Notes under the pieces: model-generated
Databases searched by the model: none
Told to the model about the DNA's origin: nothing
What the model saw: the letters and a program-made list of their open reading frames with translations, nothing else
Shown: positions 27,281-39,048 of the stretch, piece by piece
Layout: the number at the start of each line of letters is the position of its first letter
Position numbering within the stretch: position 1 is the stretch's first letter
Assembly (NCBI GenBank): GCA_013153715.1
Contig: JAADDW010000029.1
Span: 1 to 45,807 of the forward strand
DNA from: Campylobacterota bacterium
GTDB lineage: Bacteria > Campylobacterota > Campylobacteria > Campylobacterales > Nitratiruptoraceae
Length of the DNA: 45,807 nt
Direction: 5' to 3'
Made by a program: the position numbers and the translations under genes

Positions 27281-28526
27281 GGGTAAGAGGATTCTCCTGG
27301 CCGTAACGGGCTCCATAGCCATCTACAAGGCTATTGAGCTCCTCCGACTCTTCACAAAGGCGGGGGCGAAGGTGAAGGTCGTCATGAGCCAGGGAGCCAA
27401 GAGATTTGTGACCCCTCTCACCTTCGAGGCGGCAGGGAGTGAGAAGGTCCTCGACGAGGAGAGTGAGGAGTGGGTCGGGAAGAATAACCATATCGGGGTC
27501 CAGGATTACGATATTCTGGTCATCGCCCCAGCTACGGCCAACACACTCAACAAGCTCTCCAACGGGATAGCCGACACCCTTCCAACCCAGGTGGCCCTAG
27601 CCTTTCAAGGTCCCAAAATCATAGCTCCCGCCGCCAATACGGCCATGTACAAAAATACCTTTACCCAAGCCTCCCTCAAACTCTTGAGACTCAATGGATA
27701 TAGAGTTGTGGAGCCGGTCACCAAGGAGTTGGCCTGCGGCACTCTGGGGGAGGGGGCCCTGGCCGATCCCCAGACCATCTTCTATGTGACCGTTCGGGAG
27801 CTCTTGAGAGATCCCTTCTGGGAGGATAGGAAGGTCATCGTGACGGGAGGGGGGACAATTGAGAGGATAGACGATGTCCGCTACATCTCCAACTTCTCCA
27901 GCGGAAAACAGGCTCGGGCCCTGGCGACAGCCCTCTACCTCAAGGGGGCCGAAGTGGAGCTCATCACCACCAAGGAGATGGAGGATCTCCCCCCTGTAGA
28001 GCTCTTCCAGGTGGAGAGTGGTCAAGAGATGGCAGAGCTGGTAGAAGAGAGGCTCAGGGTGGCCAGGAAGGGGGTCCTCAAAAAGCCCGATCTGGTCAAC
28101 GACCTCACCCAACCCCAGCTCATCCAGAAGCGCCCCTACCTCTTTATGGCCGCCGCCGTCAGTGACTACCGCCCCAAATATCCCCAGAGGGGGAAGTTGA
28201 AGAAGGAGCAGTTGGGGGAGGAGTGGTGCCTGGAGCTGGTGAAGAATATCGATATTCTCTCCTCCATCGACAAGGAGGGGATTGTCACCATCGGCTTCAA
28301 GGCGGAGGTCGATAGGGAGAGGGCCTTGGAGAATGCCCGGAAGATGGTGGAGGAGAAGGGAGTTGACGGGGTCTGTCTCAATCTGGTGACCGGAGAGACC
28401 GGATTCGGTAGTGATCGGAACGCCATTGTCTTCATCACACGGGATTCGGCGGTCCAGAGCCCCCTCAAATCGAAGCTGGAGATCGCCCTGGACCTGGCCG
28501 AGCTGGTAAAGGTCCTCGATGAATAG
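27273..28526 (+). CDS. coaBC: Phosphopantothenoylcysteine decarboxylase / phosphopantothenate-cysteine ligase
   Basis: 417 residues. The CoaC flavoprotein half (1-~190) begins KRILLAVTGSIAIYKAIELL and includes NNHIGVQDYDILVIAPATAN and ELACGTLGEGALADP with the catalytic Cys. The CoaB half starts at about 185 (KVIVTGGGTIERIDDVRYIS, then NFSSGKQARALA). Together they convert 4'-phosphopantothenate to 4'-phosphopantetheine for coenzyme A. ATG 27273 overlaps glmU by eight bases; an upstream start at 27231 would lie deep in glmU and is rejected. Confidence 0.95.
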   Translation: MVEGKRILLAVTGSIAIYKAIELLRLFTKAGAKVKVVMSQGAKRFVTPLTFEAAGSEKVLDEESEEWVGKNNHIGVQDYDILVIAPATANTLNKLSNGIADTLPTQVALAFQGPKIIAPAANTAMYKNTFTQASLKLLRLNGYRVVEPVTKELACGTLGEGALADPQTIFYVTVRELLRDPFWEDRKVIVTGGGTIERIDDVRYISNFSSGKQARALATALYLKGAEVELITTKEMEDLPPVELFQVESGQEMAELVEERLRVARKGVLKKPDLVNDLTQPQLIQKRPYLFMAAAVSDYRPKYPQRGKLKKEQLGEEWCLELVKNIDILSSIDKEGIVTIGFKAEVDRERALENARKMVEEKGVDGVCLNLVTGETGFGSDRNAIVFITRDSAVQSPLKSKLEIALDLAELVKVLDE

Positions 28527-29196
28527 AGTATCCCATATAGCTATCATTATGGATGGAAACGGAAGGTGGGCGACCCAGCGGGGAATGCAGAGGATACGGG
28601 GCCATGAGCGGGGGGCCGAAGTTGTACGGGAGATCACGACCTACTGTGCCAACCACCCCGAAGTTGAGGTTTTGACCCTCTACGCCTTCAGTACGGAGAA
28701 TTGGAAGCGGCCCAAAATGGAGGTGGAGTTCCTCATGAAGCTCCTGGAGAACTGGCTCAGGAAGGAGCTCCCCACCTACCAGAGGGAGGGGGTCCGCTTT
28801 GAGACCATCGGGGATCTCTCCAAATTCAGCCCCAGACTCCAGGAGCGAATAGCCGAGACCAAGGAGTTGACCAGAGGGAATAGGAAGCTGACCCAGGTCC
28901 TGGCCCTCAACTACGGGGGGCGGGATGAGATTATCCGGGCCTGTCGGAAGGCGTGCAGGGCCGGGGTGGAGCTCAATGAAGCCAATTTCGAGGAGTTCCT
29001 GGATGCCGATCTCGGAGATGTGGATATGATGGTTCGGACCGGAGGGGAGCAGAGGATCTCCAACTTCCTCCTCTGGCGGGCGGCCTATGCGGAGCTCTTC
29101 TTCACACCGACCCTCTGGCCCGACTTTACAGCCCAGGAGCTGGAGAGGCTCATAGAGGAGTTTAAGGGAAGGGAGAGGCGGTTTGGAGCTCTATAG
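28519..29196 (+). CDS. uppS: Undecaprenyl diphosphate synthase (isoprenyl transferase)
   Basis: 225 residues, a cis-prenyltransferase making the C55 lipid carrier for cell-wall and LPS synthesis. HIAIIMDGNGRWATQRG with the catalytic Asp and RIRGHERGA are at the start; VLTLYAFSTENWKRP near 49 and VRTGGEQRISNFLLWRAAYA near 170 bind diphosphate. It overlaps coaBC by eight bases and the following peptidase by 14. Confidence 0.95.
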   Translation: MNRVSHIAIIMDGNGRWATQRGMQRIRGHERGAEVVREITTYCANHPEVEVLTLYAFSTENWKRPKMEVEFLMKLLENWLRKELPTYQREGVRFETIGDLSKFSPRLQERIAETKELTRGNRKLTQVLALNYGGRDEIIRACRKACRAGVELNEANFEEFLDADLGDVDMMVRTGGEQRISNFLLWRAAYAELFFTPTLWPDFTAQELERLIEEFKGRERRFGAL

Positions 29197-30001
29197 CCCG
29201 ATTATGGCCTTCATTTTGGGAGCTGTCATAGGCTCCTTTATCAATGTGGTCATTTTGAGACTTCCGGAGGGGGAGAGTGTTGTCTATCCGGCCAGCCACT
29301 GCCCCCACTGCAGGGAGCCCCTCCGCTGGTGGCACAATATCCCCATCATCTCCTGGCTCCTCCTCAGGGGGCGATGTTTCTACTGCAGTTCCCCCATCTC
29401 CATCCAGTACCCCATCGTCGAACTCCTCACAGGGCTCCTCTTCGCCTCCATCTCTCTCAAGGGGGGGCTCTCCCTCCAGAGCCTCGTTGTCGCCCTGGTC
29501 TTCACACTCCTCCTGGCCCTCTCCCTCATCGACCTCCGTTTCAAGGCTGTCCCCGACAGCCTCAACCTCTTGGCCCTCACCCTCTCCCTCTTCTCCCGTC
29601 CCAATATTGTGGAGGCCCTGAGGGATGCCCTCATCATGGCCGGTGCCTTCGCACTCCTCCGCTTCTATGTGAGCTACTATGTGAGCAAACGGGAGGAGCT
29701 CTGGGTCAGAAGGAGGATCGAGGAGGCCCCGTGGCTCCGGGACTACTATCCGAAACATATTATGGTCGAAGCGATGGGGGAGGGGGATATTATGGTCGCT
29801 GGAACTATAGGGGCCGTGGTCGGTATCCAGCTGGCCATCGTGGCTATCTTCCTTGCCGCCCTCCTGGCCCTCCCCGCCTCACTCTACAACCGATTTGCCA
29901 AGAGGGAGTTGGAACTCCCCTTCATCCCCTTCCTCTCCCTGGGCTTCTACCTCTCCTACCTCTTCGGTGATCAACTCCTAGAGAGTATAGGTTTAGTATG
30001 A
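29183..30001 (+). CDS. Type IV prepilin peptidase / methyltransferase (A24 family)
   Basis: 272 residues, polytopic. It starts with the family AVIGSFINVVILRLPEGESV motif, then a cytoplasmic zinc-type four-cysteine region (SHCPHCREPL... GRCFYCSSP). Catalytic aspartates fit LSLIDLRFKAVPDSLN and GEGDIMVAGTIGAVVG (the GxGD motif). PilD-type enzymes cleave and N-methylate type IV pilins and pseudopilins at the inner membrane. No pilin genes are nearby. The start is probably TTG 29183 behind GGGAGAGG, or ATG 29204. Confidence 0.9.
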   Translation: MELYSPIMAFILGAVIGSFINVVILRLPEGESVVYPASHCPHCREPLRWWHNIPIISWLLLRGRCFYCSSPISIQYPIVELLTGLLFASISLKGGLSLQSLVVALVFTLLLALSLIDLRFKAVPDSLNLLALTLSLFSRPNIVEALRDALIMAGAFALLRFYVSYYVSKREELWVRRRIEEAPWLRDYYPKHIMVEAMGEGDIMVAGTIGAVVGIQLAIVAIFLAALLALPASLYNRFAKRELELPFIPFLSLGFYLSYLFGDQLLESIGLV

Positions 30002-31014
30002 AACGGATCAGCGCTTATATCAATAGCCACTTTTTCTCATCGATGCTCGCCTTCTTCATCCCCCTCTTCGGGATCGCCTCCCTCATCTTCTTTGTGAAGC
30101 TGGTCTCCATCACCTCAGTCATCCATATCTCCCTGGGGGAGCTCATCAAACTCTACCTCTTCATTCTCCCCCAGATTCTCTTCTACACCCTCTCGATCAC
30201 CTTCTTCATTGCGGCTGTCAGCTCCATCTACCAGCTCAGTTTCGAGTTTGAGCTGATAGCCCTCTTTGCCCTGGGGGTCTCTCCCAATACCATCATCAAG
30301 ATTTTCCGAAAGAACGCCCTCTTCCTCTCCATCATTCTCCTCCTCTTCGGCCTCATTCTGATCCCCCAGGCCAAACAGCTCTACAAAGGGTTCATCGCCT
30401 ACAAGAGGACCCAGATCCAGCTGACCATCAAGCCCAATGAGTTTGGCCATAGGTTTGGGGATTGGTACCTCTTCATCGGTTCCAAGAGGGGGAATACCTT
30501 TGAGCAGATCGCCCTCTACAATAACAAACTCCAGAATAGGGAGAATTTCATTGTGGCCCGGAGGGCCCGTCTCTCCAGTGATGAGAGGGGGCTCCGTCTG
30601 ACCCTCTTCGATGGGAAGACCTACAGCTACAACGACCATAAGCTCCAGGAGATGGAGTTTGAGAAGATGGAGATCAGCAACAGTGCAGGGAGCAGAATCT
30701 TCCACTATGAAGATGTCATCAGCTACTGGTTTAAAGCCTTCACCGATAGGAAGAGGGCCTTTGACCTCACATTCTTCATCTTCCTCGCCCTCTTCCCCCT
30801 GGCCTCCCTCTACTACATCGCCTACCTCGGCATCACCAACAGCCGCTACGAGAGGAGGAATGTCTTCCTGACAGCCCTCGGGGTCACGGCCCTCTATTTC
30901 GCCATCTCCTTCGGTCTCGCCAGACCCTTGGGACTCAAGGCCCTCCTCATTCTCCCCCTCTGGGTGGCGGCGGGATACTGGCTCTACAGGAAGAAGATCT
31001 TGAAGAGGTACTGA
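29998..31014 (+). CDS. lptF: LPS export permease, LptF/LptG (YjgP/YjgQ) family
   Basis: 338 residues with six predicted helices, three at the N-terminus (residues ~15-110), a periplasmic beta-jellyroll-like region (~135-235) and three at the C-terminus (~255-335), the standard layout. MKRISAYINSHFFSSMLAFF and FELIALFALGVSPNTIIKIF fit the family. It forms the transmembrane part of the LptB2FG exporter that lifts LPS from the inner membrane. LptF is favoured over LptG but the distinction is not certain. ATGA overlap with the preceding peptidase. Confidence 0.85.
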   Translation: MKRISAYINSHFFSSMLAFFIPLFGIASLIFFVKLVSITSVIHISLGELIKLYLFILPQILFYTLSITFFIAAVSSIYQLSFEFELIALFALGVSPNTIIKIFRKNALFLSIILLLFGLILIPQAKQLYKGFIAYKRTQIQLTIKPNEFGHRFGDWYLFIGSKRGNTFEQIALYNNKLQNRENFIVARRARLSSDERGLRLTLFDGKTYSYNDHKLQEMEFEKMEISNSAGSRIFHYEDVISYWFKAFTDRKRAFDLTFFIFLALFPLASLYYIAYLGITNSRYERRNVFLTALGVTALYFAISFGLARPLGLKALLILPLWVAAGYWLYRKKILKRY

Positions 31015-31015
31015 G

Positions 31016-31741
31016 ATGCGGGTCAAGGGGATTGTACGGTATGATGGGAGCCAATTCTTCGGCTTCCAGTGCCAGAAGAGCACCGATAGGACTGTGGTCG
31101 CCACCATCTCCCGGGCCCTCACAAAGTTGGGGATCGAAGGGAAGGTGGTAGGGAGTGGGCGGACCGACAGGGGGGTCCACGCCACGGGGCAGGTTGTCCA
31201 TTTCGATCTCCCCCCCTACTGGCGTGACCTGGAGAGGCTCCGCTCCTCCCTGAACCGCCTCCTCCACCCCTCCATCGACTTTCGGAGGATCGTCCAGGTG
31301 GATAGGGAGTTTCACGCCCGTCATTGGGCCAAGAGGAGGGCCTACCGCTACCTCATCGCTCCCCCCTCCACATTTACCCCCTTCACCGCCAACTACCTCC
31401 ACTTTGGGGAGATAGAGAGGGAGTTGGTGGCCAGGGCCCTCCCCATTCTGGAGGGGACCCACGATTTCCGTTACTTTATGAAGACGGGGAGCGGTCCCTC
31501 TTCGACGGTGAGGACCATCTTCCACGCCAGACTCTATACCCGGGGGGAGCTGACGGTCCTCTCCTTCGAGGCCGACGGTTTCCTGAGGGCCCAGGTCCGT
31601 ATGATGGTCTCCTTCCTCCTGGCCATCAGCGAGAATAGGCTCACCCTCTACCATCTCCAGGAACAGCTGGAGGGGAAGGCCCGCTACCTGACGACCCTGG
31701 CTCCCCCTCAAGGGCTCTACCTCTGTCGGGTTGTTTACTGA
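31016..31741 (+). CDS. truA: tRNA pseudouridine(38-40) synthase TruA
   Basis: 241 residues. RVKGIVRYDGSQFFGFQCQK at the N-terminus and VVGSGRTDRGVHATGQVVHF near 43, with the catalytic Asp in RTDRGVHA, are diagnostic, as are KRRAYRYLI near 104 and FLRAQVRMMVSFLLAI near 188. It modifies the anticodon stem-loop. Its TGA directly abuts the stop of the convergent cmoA, with no intergenic base. Confidence 0.95.
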   Translation: MRVKGIVRYDGSQFFGFQCQKSTDRTVVATISRALTKLGIEGKVVGSGRTDRGVHATGQVVHFDLPPYWRDLERLRSSLNRLLHPSIDFRRIVQVDREFHARHWAKRRAYRYLIAPPSTFTPFTANYLHFGEIERELVARALPILEGTHDFRYFMKTGSGPSSTVRTIFHARLYTRGELTVLSFEADGFLRAQVRMMVSFLLAISENRLTLYHLQEQLEGKARYLTTLAPPQGLYLCRVVY

Positions 31742-32452
31742 CTACTTACGGGCGAAGAAGGTGGCGAAGTTGGCCCACCGAAAGATGATCTCCACATGGG
31801 AGAAACCGGCGCTCCGGACCATCTCCTCATTCTCCCCGACAGTGTAGGGGACCAGCACATTCTCCAGGGCCTCCCGTTTCTGGGCGATCTCAAAATCGCT
31901 ATACCCCTGGTCCCGTTTGTACTGGTGGTAGATCTCTATGAGTTGCCGATCCAGCCGTCTATCCTCGCTGATCACCTTCTCGCTGAAGATGAAGATCCCC
32001 CCCGGTTTCAGGTGGCGGAAGATCTCCTCCACAAAGCGGTCCCGTTTACGGGGGCGGATAAATTGGAGTGTGTAGTGGGCCAGGAAGAGGTCGGCCTCTC
32101 TGTAGGGGTAGTCGAGAATATCGGCCAGATGGAACTCCAGATCGACACCGTACCCCTTGGCCTTCTTCCGAGCCCGCTCTATCATGGCCTCGGAGCTGTC
32201 TATTCCGACGAGATGGAGGGGAAAGGGGGCGTGGAGGGCTATATCGATGAGGGCCGAACCTGTAGAGCAACCGAGATCGTAGAGGAGAGCTCCCTCCTGG
32301 ACATTGTGGAGGATGAGCTCCCTCGTGAGCTCCTGGACCTCCCTGTAGAAGGGGACAGAACGGCTGATCATGTCGTCAAAGACGCTGGCCACCTCCTCAT
32401 TGAATTCAAACTGCTGTTTTATCGGTTTTGTGAAGAGTCGATCTTCCTCCAT
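31742..32452 (-). CDS. cmoA: Carboxy-S-adenosyl-L-methionine synthase CmoA
   Basis: 236 residues. It converts SAM and prephenate to carboxy-SAM for the cmo5U modification of wobble uridine. Motifs are FNEEVASVFDDMISRSVPFY at ~17, YDLGCSTGSALIDIALHA at ~58, LVGIDSSEAMIERARKKA at ~80 and HYTLQFIRPRKRDRFV near 126. It overlaps the preceding DUF255 gene by 34 bases. It is the last gene of the eleven-gene unit starting at nudH. Confidence 0.92.
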   Translation of the reverse strand: MEEDRLFTKPIKQQFEFNEEVASVFDDMISRSVPFYREVQELTRELILHNVQEGALLYDLGCSTGSALIDIALHAPFPLHLVGIDSSEAMIERARKKAKGYGVDLEFHLADILDYPYREADLFLAHYTLQFIRPRKRDRFVEEIFRHLKPGGIFIFSEKVISEDRRLDRQLIEIYHQYKRDQGYSDFEIAQKREALENVLVPYTVGENEEMVRSAGFSHVEIIFRWANFATFFARK

Positions 32453-34437
32453 TCTCCCTCCTTCCCCTTCTCACCTCTCCGGAGACCGAGTCTGGAGAGG
32501 AGAGCTCTCTCTATCTCCTCTATACCTCCCGACACCAGGGGACCCTCTACCGTTCGGGCCAAAAAGGGGTTTCCCCTCCCCTCCCTCACCAGAATATAGG
32601 GGTAGGGGAGCCCCATTATCTGGGTGAGAGCCGAGAGAAGGGCCCTCCTCTCCCCTTCGATGAGGAGGTCTCCATACTGGTAACGGAGGACCAGACGGGT
32701 CAGGGTGGGATAGAAGGCGGGTCTGTTGAAGACCAGGGCCGAATATCTATCGATCTCCCCCTTGACCTCTCCCCTCAGTAGGGAGTTATCGGTCAGGTCT
32801 GCCAGCTGGAGGAGGGCCGCCATCAGTGTGGCGTAGGGATTTCCGTAGAGACCCTCCTCCACCTGGGCGGGGAGCTGGGGCTCCCCCCTTCCCGCATACC
32901 ATCTCCCCCCCCTGAAGAGGTGTTCCTTGGCCTCTCTGAAGAGCTCCTGGGCCCTCTCCAGATACCTCTTGTCCAGGGAGTAGTTGTAGGCCGTAACGAG
33001 GGCCTCCATGAGATAGGCGTAATCCTCCAAGAGGGCCTCCTGGGTCGGCCTCTCCCCCTCCCTGCTCTGGCGGTAGAGTCTCCCCTTGGGAGAGAACCGC
33101 TCCAGGAGGAGGTCCAGGGAGGCCAGGGCCTCCTCCCGATAACGGGGATCGATGAGGGAGGCCCTCAACTTGTTGGTGATGTAGAGGGCGTTCCAGGCTG
33201 TGATGATCCTCTTCTCCACCTGGGGTGATCCCCTCCGGGAGCGGAGGGTGGCGAGGAGCCGCCTGGTCTTCTGGGTGAGCTTCCCCCGGAGAGGGGTCTC
33301 CCCCCCTTCTCCCATCCCTAGGGCCTTCAGCTGGGCAACAGCCTCCCTCCGGCTGTAGTTGTGGTCCATGAGCCAGTGGAGACTCTCATTGTAGTCCAGC
33401 AGGTAGTACTCCTCGCTCTTCCTCCCTCCATCTCCACCGATTCCCCAGTAGAGCCCCTCCCCTCCCAGGAGCCTCTCCATAGCCTCCAGGGTCTCCCGAA
33501 CAACCTGGGCGAAGAGGGGATCGCCACTCACTTTGTAGCCGTAGGTGTAGAGGCCGATGAGCGCCCCGTTGAGAGGGAGGGTCTTCTCAAAGTGGAGGGG
33601 GGAGCCCCACTCCTTGGTAGATGAGGTGAAGAACCCCCCCTCAATCCGATCGTAGAGCCCTCCTGTGGCCATGGCCCTCAAGGTCTCTACCGCCATCTCC
33701 AAGGCCCTCTCCTCATGGGTCAACTCGTAGATCTCCAGCAGGAGCTCCAGGGTCGAAGGTTGGGGGAGCTTCACCCCCTTGGAGAAGCCGCCATAGCTCC
33801 TATCATAGATCTCCTCCAGCTGTTGGACACTCTTCCGGGCAATGGGAATATCCAGATGGACAGGGACATACTGGCGGTTCAGCCTCTCCTCCACCCCTCT
33901 CTCAATGGCGGTGGCCCGCTCCTCGATGGCCTCCCTCTCCTCTCTGTAGGCCCGGGCGAGGGTCGAGAGAATTTTCTTGAGCCCCATGCTCCCCTCTCTC
34001 TCCCGGGGAGGGAGATAGGTGGCGGCGAAAAAGGGTTTTCCCTCCGGAGTCATGATCACCGTGAGGGGCCACCCCCCACTTCCGTTGTGGATGACCTCAT
34101 AGACCGTCTGATAGTAGCGATCCCAATCGGGGTGTTCCTCCCTCTCAATTCTGACCGGAATGTACTCCCTCTCCAGTATCTCCACAATCTCCCTATTCTG
34201 GAAGGATTCCCGCTCCATAATGGGACACCAGCGACAGGTTCTGTGTCCAATGGTGAGGAAGATGAGCTTCCCCTCCCTCTTGGCCCGTTCTATAACCTCC
34301 CTTCCCCAGGGGAGCCAGTGGAGGGAGGGGGCGGGAGTCTCCTTGGAGACCTCCCTCTTTGGGGTCCCGTTCTCCCCCTCTCCCCCAAAGAGGGCGAGGA
34401 TGAGGGTGACGATGATCATAACCGCTCTATAGCCCAT
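32419..34437 (-). CDS. DUF255/YyaL-type thioredoxin-fold protein with N-terminal signal
   Basis: 672 residues. An N-terminal hydrophobic segment (AVMIIVTLILALFGG) precedes the thioredoxin-like domain (about 35-170) with LTIGHRTCRWCPIMERESFQ, whose CRWC resembles a CxxC redox site, then GSGGWPLTVIMTPEGKPFF and AATYLPP. The rest is the alpha/alpha six-hairpin glycosidase-like region (GGLYDRIEGGFF, LEDYAYLMEAL). YyaL homologues are usually cytoplasmic; the signal-like start suggests periplasmic or membrane location here. The function of the family is unknown. It overlaps ribF by 11 bases. Confidence 0.85.
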   Translation of the reverse strand: MGYRAVMIIVTLILALFGGEGENGTPKREVSKETPAPSLHWLPWGREVIERAKREGKLIFLTIGHRTCRWCPIMERESFQNREIVEILEREYIPVRIEREEHPDWDRYYQTVYEVIHNGSGGWPLTVIMTPEGKPFFAATYLPPREREGSMGLKKILSTLARAYREEREAIEERATAIERGVEERLNRQYVPVHLDIPIARKSVQQLEEIYDRSYGGFSKGVKLPQPSTLELLLEIYELTHEERALEMAVETLRAMATGGLYDRIEGGFFTSSTKEWGSPLHFEKTLPLNGALIGLYTYGYKVSGDPLFAQVVRETLEAMERLLGGEGLYWGIGGDGGRKSEEYYLLDYNESLHWLMDHNYSRREAVAQLKALGMGEGGETPLRGKLTQKTRRLLATLRSRRGSPQVEKRIITAWNALYITNKLRASLIDPRYREEALASLDLLLERFSPKGRLYRQSREGERPTQEALLEDYAYLMEALVTAYNYSLDKRYLERAQELFREAKEHLFRGGRWYAGRGEPQLPAQVEEGLYGNPYATLMAALLQLADLTDNSLLRGEVKGEIDRYSALVFNRPAFYPTLTRLVLRYQYGDLLIEGERRALLSALTQIMGLPYPYILVREGRGNPFLARTVEGPLVSGGIEEIERALLSRLGLRRGEKGKEGEWRKIDSSQNR

Positions 34438-35198
34438 AGAAAAACTCCTTTGCCTCCTCGATGTCCCTTTCGATCTGTCCCTTCAGCTCCCGGAGGGTCT
34501 GGAACCGCCGATTCTCCCGGAGGTAGTCGATGAAGGCGACCCTCAACTCTCCCATCTCCCCGGAAGGGGGTTCCAGCAGGTGGCTCTCAATGGAGAAGGA
34601 GCCGTCCAGACTCTCCCGCCTCCCGATGAATGTGAGGGAGGGGCGGCCATTGGTGAGGGTGAGATAGACCCCCTCCTTCGGCAGGAGGTAGCGGTCCACC
34701 TCCATATTGATGGTGGGGACCAGCTCCCGAGACCCTATTCCCAGACCCCGAACCTGCCTCCCCTCTATTTCGTAGGGCCGCCCGAGGAGTCTATTGGCCC
34801 TCTTCACATCTCCCCCTCTGAGGAGTTCCCTAATTGTGCGGGAGTGGACCGGGATACCGTCAACCTTGACCTCATCGACCACCTCCACCTCCCCTCCAAA
34901 GAGATGGCGGAGGTCCTCTACAGTCCAGCGACGATCCTTGCCGAAGAGGAAATCGTACCCGACAACAACCCTCTTGAGATTGGGGAGATCCCCCTGGAGA
35001 AGGGCGACAAACTCCTCCCCTGTGAGCTCCCGAATCTCCTCCATCTCGTAGAAGAGACAGGGTTTATCGATATACCTGCACCGAGCCCTTCCAGGGGTGA
35101 GATCTCCTCCCTTCTCAATGATGACCACTCCGTCCGCCCGTTCAATGAGCTCCCTGTGGCCCCTGTGGACCCCGTCAAAGCCGCCGATAGCGGCAGAC

Positions 35199-37887
<2,689 letters not shown>

Positions 37888-39048
37888 TCACGGAAGATGG
37901 AAGATCTGGCAGAGGAGCCCCGTCAGGTAGAGGGAGCTGGGGACACTGGGAAGGATGGGGTGGTCGTGGTCCTGGTAGAGGTGTTCCCTGATGACCACCC
38001 GCTTCCTGTTGTCCACCGCCCCCTTGAGGATGACCCCCTTCAGATCCTCGATGGTGACATGGTGGGAACAGGAGAAGAGGGCCAGATAGCCCCGATCTCT
38101 CACGACCTTCATCCCATTGACGGCCAGATCCTTAAACCCCCTCAAGGCCCCCTCCCGACCGGATCGGGACCTAGTGAAACTGGGAGGGTCGAGGACCACC
38201 ATATCGAAGAGCTCCTTTCCCCTGATGGAGCGGAGATAGTCAAATACATTGGCCACAATGAACTCCCCCTGGACCCCGTTGAGGGCGAAGTTCTCCCGGG
38301 CCTGTTCCAGAGCCCTCCCACTCAGATCGACCAGTCGGACCCGGGCCCCCTTTTTGATGGCGCCGTAGAGGGCAAACCCCCCTGTGTTGCTGAAGCAGTC
38401 CAAGAGGGAGCCCCCTTGGGGGAGGAAGGTGGTCACAATCTCCCTGTTCCGCCGCTGATCCAGGTAGTGTCCCGTCTTCTGGGCCCTGAGGGGATCGACC
38501 CGAAAGCGGATAGAGTACTCCTCGACAACTCTGGGACCACACTCCCCCACCCTCTCCAGGAAGGGGCGGAACCCCTCTCTCTCGGCATACTTCTCCTCCC
38601 CCACAACGACCATACCCCTCGGGGTGTAGAGCTCCTCCAAGGCCCGGACCACAACCTCCTTGAATCTGAGGATACCTGCCGTCGTCAGGTGGACAACCAG
38701 CAGATCGTCGTACCGATCCACAATGAGTCCCGGAAGCCCATCTCCTTCGGAGTGGACAATACGGTAGGCGTTGGACGGAATGGAGCTCCTGAGGAGCTGG
38801 GCCTCCTTGATCCGCTCCTTGAAGAAGGAGAGGTCGATGGAGACCCTCCTGAAGGAGAGGATACGGAGGGCGATGAGGCTCCCCATGTTGAGGTAGCCTA
38901 TTCCGAGGAACCTCCCCCTCCCATCGACAACCTCCACCAGCTCCCCGGCAGGGAGATCTCCCCCCTCCACAATCTCTCCCCTATAGACCCAGGGAAAGAA
39001 GCTTCTCAGAAGTCTGACAGCCTTGGGACTCACGACAACCTTTTTCAC
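37888..39048 (-). CDS. PUA-domain class I rRNA methyltransferase, RlmI-like
   Basis: 386 residues. An N-terminal PUA domain (1-~75; VVVSPKAVRLLRSFFPWVYR and DGRGRFLGIGYLN) and a central EEHEE-like region (GLPGLIVDRYDDLLVVHLTT) precede the SAM domain with HYLDQRRNREIV, LLDCFSNTGGFALYGAIKKG, FDMVVLDPPSFTRS and LFSCSHHVT. This is the layout of RlmI, the 23S rRNA m5C1962 methyltransferase; LDPPSF and SCSHH are its catalytic signatures. The target nucleotide is inferred from the family. ATGA-type overlap with folP. Confidence 0.9.
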   Translation of the reverse strand: MKKVVVSPKAVRLLRSFFPWVYRGEIVEGGDLPAGELVEVVDGRGRFLGIGYLNMGSLIALRILSFRRVSIDLSFFKERIKEAQLLRSSIPSNAYRIVHSEGDGLPGLIVDRYDDLLVVHLTTAGILRFKEVVVRALEELYTPRGMVVVGEEKYAEREGFRPFLERVGECGPRVVEEYSIRFRVDPLRAQKTGHYLDQRRNREIVTTFLPQGGSLLDCFSNTGGFALYGAIKKGARVRLVDLSGRALEQARENFALNGVQGEFIVANVFDYLRSIRGKELFDMVVLDPPSFTRSRSGREGALRGFKDLAVNGMKVVRDRGYLALFSCSHHVTIEDLKGVILKGAVDNRKRVVIREHLYQDHDHPILPSVPSSLYLTGLLCQIFHLP

